A model generated the notes under the pieces. That model was not told the origin of the DNA. It was given only the letters and a program-made list of their open reading frames with translations, and searched no databases. From IMG/VR virus record IMGVR_UViG_3300010293_000031, positions 1 through 28,386 of that record: DNA of 28,386 nucleotides. One strand, written 5' to 3'. Numbering within the stretch: position 1 is the first letter of the stretch; every line of letters starts with the position of its first letter. Of this stretch, positions 13,096-20,837 are shown one piece after another. A program made the translations under genes and the position numbers. Source of the stretch: a virus.

Positions 13096-15737
13096 CGGCC
13101 ACGCTCCTCCCGCTCCTGCGCACGAGACTCCTTTAGTTGTGCATACTTGTAGAGGATATCCTCTCGCTCACTGTCATTGCGTGCTCGACGTAGTTCATGA
13201 TTCATTTGAATACCCATCTCGCTAAGATGTATCTGCTCGATGGCTTGCGCTTTACGTTGAGCAGCCTCTAGATTAACGGGGGACATTTTCATACCGAGCA
13301 TAGAGGCAAGAGCCTGCGGACCGGAGAGTGATTCGGGTACGTCAGTGAAAGTGTCCCAGAGCATATTCCAGTCGGTCCCGCCAGGCATTACGGCTGGCAT
13401 AAGCTGTTCCCAAACGTAGGCAGCAGATTTGGCAAACTTAGTGCCTGGGGCTTCCCAATCGTAATACATGGGGGCTCCAGAGTACTTTGTCTTAGTGAGC
13501 AAGGAGCCTGCAATCGTAAGAGCGGGGTTCGAGAGGAAGAAGGCCATTGGGCCATTCAGCAGTTGATTCACGTCCCCAAAGCCGGGCAGCATATAAGTCA
13601 TATTCATCATATTCAGGCGGCCCTGATCGTCTCGCCAAGGCATAACGAAGAACATTCCCTTTTTTATGTACTCGGGAAGAGAGCCTTCTACACTTTGCCA
13701 CTCGCTGTCTGTAATACCGCTTTCTCGAATTCCATAATTTTGTAGGGCCTGATAGAGCGAAATCATTGTAGTAAACTGTACGGGATTCTTTACAGCAGCT
13801 TCTGCCATTAGAGGAATGATCTTACTTTGCCATGTATAGAAGGGCGCGAGGTTGGAGCGTACACGGGCTGTAAAGCGAGTTACCTCTCCATAGTTAAAGG
13901 TCCACTTTACGGCGTCCCACGCGGCCTCGCTCTTAGATATGCCCTGATCAAGATTGTGGAGGTATTTGGCAAACTTAAACATGCTCTCCTGAGCGTTGTA
14001 CAATTTTACGGAAGGCTGCATTACCCTGTCAAAAACGCTCATTGCTCCATCGATCATATTGGCGTTATAGCGAAGTCCCTCGTGCAGGGTGTTAATCTCA
14101 TTGACACTGAAGTTCCCTCCCGCTCCGGTCGTTCGAGAAAACTGCTTCCACTCAGGAGAGCCCTTCTGCATTCCCCTTAGTGCCTGAGTGTATGTATCCA
14201 AATGCCAGAAGGGTAGACCTCCAATATGATTAAGCATTGTATTCGAGAAGAGGTTGCGCATCTGAGCGGCCGGACGAGGCATGATTTTAGTCATCTTCCA
14301 TGGTGAGAGGAAGTACTTATTGAACATACTATGTGCAATCTTCGGTATTGCCTGTAGAGCACGAAGCTCCAGTTCCACGTCCCGCTGTACAAAGAGCGGT
14401 TCCCCCTTACGCACAAACGGAGCCCATTTAGAAGCGAGATAGTCCCCACTTCCGGGCTTTGGATCGTAGGCACGCACAACGCCACTATACCCTTTGAGCT
14501 TTGAAGCAAGATAAGCAGTTGCAGTATCCTTCGATGCTTGAGCAACTTCCTCAGGAATACTTGCCGGGAGGTTATGCACCATTCTTGCTAGAGCCTTGAA
14601 CTCGGGAGCAACGAGAGGATCCTCGATAGCGGAAACGAGAGTCCTCTGGATTTGGCGGACACTTGCTTTCCCGCTAAGACCCTGCTCAAGAGACTGAAGG
14701 AAAGCGCGAGGGGCAGGACCGAGGAACATCTCCTCAGGGGCCTCGACACTCTTTGTGAGGAGCTTCGAGACTTTATTACGAAATTCGAGCTCGTAGGGAC
14801 CTCGAAGCTGCATGTCCTGAATACGCCCCTCAAACTTATCGAGTACCCCGACAGCTTCCGGAGAGAGCTGCGCTTGCGATGTCCCTCGTAAGCCTCGAAC
14901 GACGTCATAGCGAGCTGTCGGAGTAAGAGAGCGAAGATCCTGCCCGAGCTCCTCACCTGTCTTCGTAGTTAAGGCCTTCATTGCCTGCGTTGTGCGGAAG
15001 GTACTCTGTAGATTCTTAGACATTCGTTCTACAGCAGGCTGCATAACATCTGCAATGCTCTTCTTAACGACCTCTGTAGCTCCGCGGCCCTCGAGGGAGC
15101 GCTCGAGAGTGGGAAGAATGCGAGCCTTAAAGGGAGGGACAACAATGTTCTCCCAGACATAATTCGTAACAGGCCTTAGAGCTTCATCTGCGTACTTAAT
15201 CGGAGCATATGCTACATCGAGGGCCCCCTTCATGCCCTTAAAGGCGTACTTGATCGGGCCACCAAGCCACTTAGACTTTCCCGGAGTGAAGAGGCCCACA
15301 AGACCGGCATTGAGGGCGATCTCCTCATTTGAGGACGAAGGTGAGGTAAGGGATTGCATTAGTTCGAGGCCCGCAGCTCCAGCGAAGGCGGCCGGCTTGA
15401 GAGTGAGCTGAAGGACATCCTTAGCGGTCTCTTTAGCAGTCTCGAGTCTGTCTGGGCTAAACAATAGCTCCCGAATGACGGAGACGGGCTCTGTAAGAGT
15501 CCTTCCTCCAATGAGGTGAAGAACATCCTCCCCAAAGGAGGTCTTCTGCGGCGCCCATATTCCAGGCTCTCTCTCCTCCGGTCTGCTATACGTTACAAGG
15601 GAGCCAAAGTTAGTCGAAGGCTTTACGGCAACGGGCTTTGTAGACAGGACGGGAGAGGGCAGCTCCGTTGAGGCAGGCTCCTCTGGAAGAAGTTCGGGGT
15701 GACTATCGAACATTTCTTCAATCGATGGGATTGCCAT
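13092..15737 (-). CDS. Large putative internal virion (ejection) protein, 881 aa
   Basis: This is the largest protein in the window and the last of the late arm. The first 60 residues are Pro/Ser-rich, then come Ala-rich helical stretches (around 100-155) and long helical segments. A conserved-looking block near residues 480-700 contains PRPAAQMRNLFSN and APFYTWQSKIIPLM. The Asn-rich MLNHIGG and aromatic-rich helices resemble large phage structural or polyvalent proteins rather than an enzyme. No lysozyme or transglycosylase motif was recognised. It starts at ATG 15737 (TGATG overlap) after TAGGAGG. Podoviruses carry proteins of this size inside the head for ejection with the DNA; that role is inferred from size, order and composition. 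Confidence 0.6.
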   Translation of the reverse strand: MAIPSIEEMFDSHPELLPEEPASTELPSPVLSTKPVAVKPSTNFGSLVTYSRPEEREPGIWAPQKTSFGEDVLHLIGGRTLTEPVSVIRELLFSPDRLETAKETAKDVLQLTLKPAAFAGAAGLELMQSLTSPSSSNEEIALNAGLVGLFTPGKSKWLGGPIKYAFKGMKGALDVAYAPIKYADEALRPVTNYVWENIVVPPFKARILPTLERSLEGRGATEVVKKSIADVMQPAVERMSKNLQSTFRTTQAMKALTTKTGEELGQDLRSLTPTARYDVVRGLRGTSQAQLSPEAVGVLDKFEGRIQDMQLRGPYELEFRNKVSKLLTKSVEAPEEMFLGPAPRAFLQSLEQGLSGKASVRQIQRTLVSAIEDPLVAPEFKALARMVHNLPASIPEEVAQASKDTATAYLASKLKGYSGVVRAYDPKPGSGDYLASKWAPFVRKGEPLFVQRDVELELRALQAIPKIAHSMFNKYFLSPWKMTKIMPRPAAQMRNLFSNTMLNHIGGLPFWHLDTYTQALRGMQKGSPEWKQFSRTTGAGGNFSVNEINTLHEGLRYNANMIDGAMSVFDRVMQPSVKLYNAQESMFKFAKYLHNLDQGISKSEAAWDAVKWTFNYGEVTRFTARVRSNLAPFYTWQSKIIPLMAEAAVKNPVQFTTMISLYQALQNYGIRESGITDSEWQSVEGSLPEYIKKGMFFVMPWRDDQGRLNMMNMTYMLPGFGDVNQLLNGPMAFFLSNPALTIAGSLLTKTKYSGAPMYYDWEAPGTKFAKSAAYVWEQLMPAVMPGGTDWNMLWDTFTDVPESLSGPQALASMLGMKMSPVNLEAAQRKAQAIEQIHLSEMGIQMNHELRRARNDSEREDILYKYAQLKESRAQEREERGR

Positions 15738-16909
15738 CAGAGACCTCCTACCTCTTTCTCAAGCTCGCCCCATATCTCATTGAGTAGCTTCGCCTCCCGA
15801 GGCCACTGCTTAGCAAACTTTGAGGGATCCTCACGCCAACGAAGGCCGCTGCGGATAAAGTACTCCCGTGTATCAATGAGTCGCGCCTTCCCAGAGCTGC
15901 CCTTCTTTAGCATCTCCCACATGTGTCCACTTACGGAGCGTTTCCCTCCCATGAACTTCCACATTCGCTCAAGCAACTCAGCCGTCGAGAGTACCTCCTT
16001 AATATCTGCGGGAGCGCCAATCGTTTTCGATGCTTCAGAGCGAGCCTTCTGCTCGAAGGGAGTCTCAACTCCACGATACTTAAGGGTCTCATAGTTTATT
16101 CGAGGGGAAGTGATGTCCTTAAGAGCCCCAGGCCCTATCTCCTCGGGAGTAAGAGGGGCGACGGAGAGCCTCTTTACAGGCTTCGGAACACCTCCTGGAG
16201 CATAGAGATCAGGGCGCTCTTTATAAAGAGCGCGTGCTTCATCGAGAGGGAAGTCTCTAAAGGCTCCCCCGGGAGTATCTCTTGCCTCCTCACTAAGTAG
16301 ACGAAGCCGTCCCATCAGTCTTTCGCTCTCTGGGGACTGAGCCATAATTTGGTCAATAGCTGAGGGCATCCTCGCTCTTTGTCCCTCACCCCCAAGAGTA
16401 GCCTGAAGGGCTGCGCCTCGAGGAGACTGCACAACCGAAGGGGCCGGCCATGCCCGAGGAGATCCGGCGCGGAGTCCTTCTCTCCACTGCCCCTGAAGAG
16501 AGAGATCTCGCGGTATAAGGAGAGGAAGCTCTGTCTGTACGCCTAGCTCGCCCGGTCCGACCTTAAGAGCTTGAGCACGAATGTTATCCACCATCGCTTG
16601 CGCAGGATCCTTATGCGCAATACCCGCTAAGCTCTCTAAAGGGCCTGGGGACTGAAAGCCCAGCTCAGGGCTTAGTCCTCGGTAGGAGCTTGCCTCCCCC
16701 GCGAGGTAACGAGGAGGTGCCTTGCCAAAGAGAAAATCAACCTCAGGGGGTCCGCCTCCCACGGGAATCATTCCCTTTGGGGCATTGAGAAGCTCTCCCT
16801 CTCCCCTTTGAGCAAGCCTCTGAGGGATGCCCTGCTCACGTGCAACAACTCGCTCTAAAAGACTTTTCCACTGCCCTGAGGTTAGCTTAACGATAGGCTT
16901 TGTATTCAT
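15737..16909 (-). CDS. Putative internal virion protein, 390 aa
   Basis: The 390-residue protein begins MNTKPIVKLTSGQWKSLLER. Residues about 40-170 are rich in Pro, Gly and Ala and look disordered (LLNAPKGMIPVGGGPPEVD), whereas the C-terminal 130 residues are more regular and helical. No enzyme motif is visible. The stop overlaps the start of the 881-residue gene as TGATG, so the two are translationally coupled and may act together. The upstream ribosome site is weak (AGGATGG). The function is inferred only from position in the late operon. Confidence 0.55.
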   Translation of the reverse strand: MNTKPIVKLTSGQWKSLLERVVAREQGIPQRLAQRGEGELLNAPKGMIPVGGGPPEVDFLFGKAPPRYLAGEASSYRGLSPELGFQSPGPLESLAGIAHKDPAQAMVDNIRAQALKVGPGELGVQTELPLLIPRDLSLQGQWREGLRAGSPRAWPAPSVVQSPRGAALQATLGGEGQRARMPSAIDQIMAQSPESERLMGRLRLLSEEARDTPGGAFRDFPLDEARALYKERPDLYAPGGVPKPVKRLSVAPLTPEEIGPGALKDITSPRINYETLKYRGVETPFEQKARSEASKTIGAPADIKEVLSTAELLERMWKFMGGKRSVSGHMWEMLKKGSSGKARLIDTREYFIRSGLRWREDPSKFAKQWPREAKLLNEIWGELEKEVGGL

Positions 16910-16912
16910 GTA

Positions 16913-18328
16913 TTACCATCCTATGTATCGACCAGTCTTTTCAGTAAGCCACCTGTTGATTGAGCCCATATCATTTGGAATAATGACATCCTTTGTCCCA
17001 GTCCGTAATGTTATGGGACGACGTATCTTATCCATTGCTTTCAGTGTCGGAACGTCATCAAGTAGGTTAGTGGAGCGCTCCCCCCTCTTCACATTGAAGC
17101 GATCGTAAATCGCCTCCGCGGTGCTTCGTATACTCTCAAGGAGCTCATCGGACTCGCGTGCCTTAACGGCAAGCTCGAAGGAGCGAGCAAGGCGATCGAT
17201 TGCATTGTGTGCATAATTCACCTGCTTCATTCCGTAATGGGACATGCGTACCACAGTCTTACTTGTCTTTGCATCGGCGACCTCTTCATAAAAGGGGAGG
17301 TGGCCAGTCTGATCGAGAAAGTCAACAATGCTGTAGACATCACGAACCGCTCCCTTAATGCTATCGACAGCCTTCCCAGTACTTATTGCCTGAGTACGAT
17401 CACGAAGAGCTTTACGAAGAGCGGTTTCTGCATCCCGCATCTCCTTGTCCTGGGAGTCCCTAAGGGTGCGAGCATCCTTTGCATCCTGTCGTGTCCATTC
17501 CAGCTTCAGCTTATTTGCCTCGAGGGTGTTTGCTCTAGCTAATTCACGCTGAGCCTTCTCCTCAGGAGACTCTGTCTTCTCGGCCCTTGTAGTTAATGAC
17601 TCACCCTGCGCTGTCTGCAGGGCGATCTGACTTTCTGCCAGCGGTTTAACCTGGGCAGTCTCTGCGATGGTCTTCCCTGCCATGGCCTCGTTCTTTACTG
17701 CCTCAGAGGGAAGGACTTTGGCATGCTCTTTGTAGTAGTCAGTCTTAGCAAGATCCTCCAGCTCCTTACTGAAGAGGAGTTGGCGAGTGCTTGGCATTGT
17801 AGATGACGAGACGTCCCTGCCCGCTTCACCAAGCTCCTCAGGGCCGCTTTGAGTAGCCCCTGTGCCTTCAGCAATCGCCCCCGCTTTCTGCTGCTCAAGC
17901 GTGCCTACGCGAGGCGCAAAGGAGAGTGCCCCAGTCGTAGGGTCTTGGATAATAGGGGCCATCCCAGCAAACATTCCCTGCCATTTACTGAGGCGAGACT
18001 GAAAGCCTGGGTTCTGTGCAATATTATCACGGAGGGACTGAGGCATCGTTGGGTCCGAGAAGAGCTGATAAGCCTTCATCATCATGTCGTGCTGAACTGC
18101 CGGATCCGATTCCATTCTAAGAGTGTTCTTCTTAGCCTCGGCGAGAGGGTCCAGATATGACTTCTGTACAAAGTCCCCTAGCCCTTTCCCAAGTGCCTCA
18201 CCTACCGGCCCCCAACCACGATCAGTTGTGCCAAGCTGAATCGGTATGTAACCCGAGCGCTGCGGAGGGGCCGTAAACTGAGGACGATTTGCGTACATAT
18301 TGGCTAGCGTAGAAATAAAGTCAGCCAT
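16913..18328 (-). CDS. Putative internal virion protein with long coiled coil, 471 aa
   Basis: The protein has a Pro-rich N-terminus followed by an almost continuous charged helical region from about residue 210 to 340 (LARANTLEANKLKLEWTRQD, DAETALRKALRD). That region should form long helices or coiled coil. The end (NRWLTEKTGRYIGW) is rich in aromatics. No enzyme motif was seen. Long helical proteins encoded after the nozzle gene are typical of podovirus ejection proteins that form a tube through the envelope, but this is inference. The start at 18328 has a perfect AGGAGG, which lies in the last two Arg codons of the upstream gene. Confidence 0.55.
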   Translation of the reverse strand: MADFISTLANMYANRPQFTAPPQRSGYIPIQLGTTDRGWGPVGEALGKGLGDFVQKSYLDPLAEAKKNTLRMESDPAVQHDMMMKAYQLFSDPTMPQSLRDNIAQNPGFQSRLSKWQGMFAGMAPIIQDPTTGALSFAPRVGTLEQQKAGAIAEGTGATQSGPEELGEAGRDVSSSTMPSTRQLLFSKELEDLAKTDYYKEHAKVLPSEAVKNEAMAGKTIAETAQVKPLAESQIALQTAQGESLTTRAEKTESPEEKAQRELARANTLEANKLKLEWTRQDAKDARTLRDSQDKEMRDAETALRKALRDRTQAISTGKAVDSIKGAVRDVYSIVDFLDQTGHLPFYEEVADAKTSKTVVRMSHYGMKQVNYAHNAIDRLARSFELAVKARESDELLESIRSTAEAIYDRFNVKRGERSTNLLDDVPTLKAMDKIRRPITLRTGTKDVIIPNDMGSINRWLTEKTGRYIGW

Positions 18329-18332
18329 ACCA

Positions 18333-19421
18333 TTACCTCCTGAGAATGCTTCTTAATGCACTTGTTCGAGCATTCGTTGCTTGATTAGGATAGGCACCTG
18401 CCCGTAAGAGAGCCAAGTATTGAGCGTAGGGCGAATTAGCAAAGGAGAACATGGGGCTTTGTACGCCCTGCTGTCTTTGAGTAGAGGAGAGTATATACGG
18501 GGCGCCTTGTCCTTGCTCACCTTGCCTACCTTGTATAGCGTACGGATTCCCTGGGGCTTGTGGCTGTGTAAGAGCCTTTAGGCCAGTCTTAAGTGCAGTC
18601 TTTCCTGCAGCGGATGCGAGCTTGTTAGTAGTTGAGGAGCCTGCAGCTGAAGAACCTGCCGAGAGAGAATTGTACCCTGCCCCAAGATTCTTTCCTGCTA
18701 CCGTCCCTCCGAACTCTGAGGCATTAAAAGCTGTTCCCTCTGCTCCAGGAGCTGATGCAGAGCTCTCCCCACCCCCTCCAAAGAGATATGCAAGAGCTCC
18801 CTTCATTGCTGCCTTTGTCCATGATGAGTCTGGATCCTCCTCATTGAATTGAGAAGTAAGACCTGAGGTAGCCATGACACCAGGATAACCATAAAGAGCT
18901 GCGCCAATAGCGTCTACAATAGCGGGGAACGTTCCCTTCTTCATCCATTCAGGAAGATTGCGGCCCGTTCCTGCAGCAAAGAGACCTGTTGTTTGAGTCG
19001 GCTCAATGAGGGAGTTAATGAAGGCGCCCCATGACCCCTTCCTCTCGTTCTCTTCGAGGCGTCCAGCCATCCTCTTGAAGTCATTATTCCCACCAACAAG
19101 TGAACCTATCCCCTCGAGGGTCCACTTTGCAGGAGCCTGTAAAACACGTGTTGCTTGTCCCCAGAACCCTCCATCCGACTCCTTTGGAGTGAAGGGGGTT
19201 GTCTGAGCCATTCCAAGGACGCCTTCTTCGGGCTTGAGATCCGTTTTATTCTTCTCGTTGTACTCCCTGAGGGCTGCTAAATACTTCTGATCTATAGCAT
19301 TCTTGGAGGCAATGGTATCGGCATCCGTAGTCCAGGCACGATCTATGTCAATGCCGAACTTCGCGATATGCTCCTCGCGGAAAGCATTGAAGAAGTCTAT
19401 CCACTTCGGGACGGCGCTCAT
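18333..19421 (-). CDS. Putative virion protein rich in Gly, Ser and Ala, 362 aa
   Basis: The N-terminal third is helical and charged (FREEHIAKFGIDIDRAW). The middle has hydrophobic or amphipathic segments (FPAIVDAIGAALYGYPGVMA), and residues about 215-290 are a Gly/Ser/Ala-rich low-complexity stretch. The C-terminus is Gln-rich and basic, ending SILRR. This mix is common among internal or membrane-interacting phage proteins. The start overlaps the upstream stop as ATGA. The last two codons, AGG AGG, double as the ribosome site of the next gene. No homologue is recognised. Confidence 0.55.
   Translation of the reverse strand: MSAVPKWIDFFNAFREEHIAKFGIDIDRAWTTDADTIASKNAIDQKYLAALREYNEKNKTDLKPEEGVLGMAQTTPFTPKESDGGFWGQATRVLQAPAKWTLEGIGSLVGGNNDFKRMAGRLEENERKGSWGAFINSLIEPTQTTGLFAAGTGRNLPEWMKKGTFPAIVDAIGAALYGYPGVMATSGLTSQFNEEDPDSSWTKAAMKGALAYLFGGGGESSASAPGAEGTAFNASEFGGTVAGKNLGAGYNSLSAGSSAAGSSTTNKLASAAGKTALKTGLKALTQPQAPGNPYAIQGRQGEQGQGAPYILSSTQRQQGVQSPMFSFANSPYAQYLALLRAGAYPNQATNARTSALRSILRR
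18336..18341 (-). promoter_or_regulatory. Ribosome site made of the last two Arg codons of the upstream gene
   Basis: On the minus strand the final codons AGG AGG and the stop TAA of the 362-residue gene are followed closely by ATG at 18328. The consensus AGGAGG is thus coding sequence and ribosome site at once, which fixes both the C-terminal Arg-Arg and the start of the next gene. Confidence 0.7.
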
Positions 19422-20821
19422 TCCTCACCCCATAAGCTCGTAAGCCATGCCCAGAACTGGCTAAATGGTATGTTAGAGAGAGCGCTTCCTGCAAGGCCTG
19501 CGAGAGCGCTCCCTCCCTGCCCCGAGAGGAAGCCGTAGCCGAGTCCCGGCCCTTGTGTATTGGTCGTACCCGCATACCCGAATGGACTAAGGCCAAGAAG
19601 AGACATAGCGAACTGGATTGAGGGATTCGCGAGTCTATTGATAGAGCCTCCTACTGGTTCTCCCATAAGCCATCTCTGTAGTTGAGAAGCGACCTGCTCG
19701 TTAGAGATTTGTCGGGAGAGTGCACCAGCTGTACCTAACTCCTGCCCCTGTCGAGCTTGCTGAGCCTCAGCCAGCTGTGAGTAGCCTAAGCCAATCTTTC
19801 CTACATCAGAGTACACACCTGCTTCGGCTCCTGCAAGTGTCGCTCCGACTGATTGTTCGACCCCGAGAGCCTTGAGCATCCTCTCCATTGCACTCTCTCT
19901 AGCCCCGCGCTCTGCCGTAATGTCTTGCCAGAGAAGATTTGCGCGCTGTGCGGCAAGAGCTGTTTCAACATCCACTCCCGCCCTGGCCATGTTTTGAAGA
20001 GTATCGGAGGAGTGAAAACCTGCTCCACTTGCGGCCTCCATTGTCTGCGGAAGGATCCGCTGTTCGTATTCTCTCATTGCGGGATTCTGGAAGGCCGTCT
20101 CATAGTACTTTTCTCTCTGCGCCGGGTCAACGGTAAAAGCAGGCATGCCTGTGAGGAGAGAGACACGAGCGCTCTGCTGCAGGGGGTCCTGCGAATTGGA
20201 CGGGTATGCAGCACGTAGAGCACCAATACCTCTATCTGCCCCTCCTCCGGATAGAGCCATCGCTCTAGCCATAACAGGGTCCATGGAGGGCTGCCCTATG
20301 AAGGAGAAGAAGGCCTGCTCCTCAGGAGTTCGAGGAGTGTAAAGCATCCCAGGGTAGGTAGAAGGCTCTCCCCCTCCGAATTGCTGTATCATCCAATTAA
20401 AGAGGTTCTGCTGCTGCTGATTCCACCAGGGGAGCTGAGTCGGCGTCGTTGTTGATGAGCCAGCTGAGAATGGATCCCTTTCCACTCCTTTATCAGGAGA
20501 GGACATAGCGATGGGGGAGGAGTTTCCCTCAGTATTAGTAAGTGTACGGAGTAGCGCCAGTAGACCAGAAGAGGGGGACTCTCCACTTCCGCCTCCAAAC
20601 TGCCCCATAAGCCGCTTATAGATCTCATTCCCTCCATAGAGGGATTGTCCCGATGCTCCGGGCGAGAGTAAGCCTAGCAACTGCTTAAGGCGCCCCTCCT
20701 CCCCTCCGTTCCACTGAGGGTACTGTCCCGATGCTGTTGATAAGATAGACGGAAACGTTGCTGACAATTCCCTAAGTAGGGCATTATTAACATTATCATT
20801 ATCATTATCAAAGATGCTCAT
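19418..20821 (-). CDS. Putative virion protein, 467 aa
   Basis: The 467-residue protein begins MSIFDNDNDNVNNALLRELS and contains Gly/Ser/Gln-rich stretches (residues 30-140). A helical middle region follows, with repeated Ala-rich segments (AGVDVETALAAQRANLLWQD), then a Gly/Leu-rich C-terminus (LAGLAGSALSN) ending in an aromatic amphipathic segment (FSQFWAWLTSLWGEE) that could touch membranes. Its place directly after the nozzle gene matches podovirus ejection proteins. No enzymatic motif was found. Start ATG 20821 has GGGAGGAAGG upstream. Confidence 0.55.
   Translation of the reverse strand: MSIFDNDNDNVNNALLRELSATFPSILSTASGQYPQWNGGEEGRLKQLLGLLSPGASGQSLYGGNEIYKRLMGQFGGGSGESPSSGLLALLRTLTNTEGNSSPIAMSSPDKGVERDPFSAGSSTTTPTQLPWWNQQQQNLFNWMIQQFGGGEPSTYPGMLYTPRTPEEQAFFSFIGQPSMDPVMARAMALSGGGADRGIGALRAAYPSNSQDPLQQSARVSLLTGMPAFTVDPAQREKYYETAFQNPAMREYEQRILPQTMEAASGAGFHSSDTLQNMARAGVDVETALAAQRANLLWQDITAERGARESAMERMLKALGVEQSVGATLAGAEAGVYSDVGKIGLGYSQLAEAQQARQGQELGTAGALSRQISNEQVASQLQRWLMGEPVGGSINRLANPSIQFAMSLLGLSPFGYAGTTNTQGPGLGYGFLSGQGGSALAGLAGSALSNIPFSQFWAWLTSLWGEE
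20792..20809. repeat. Three tandem copies of a hexanucleotide (ATTATC)
   Basis: ATTATC occurs three times in a row on the plus strand, which reads GATAAT three times on the coding strand and encodes Asp-Asn repeats at residues 5-10 of the 467-residue virion protein. Copy-number change would add or remove two residues without shifting the frame. Confidence 0.8.
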
Positions 20822-20837
20822 ACCCTTCCTCCCTCTA

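Noticed and set aside
13088-13107. Bidirectional terminator at the convergent junction
   Set aside because: The only stem is 5 bp with a 10-base loop and no T or A tracts.
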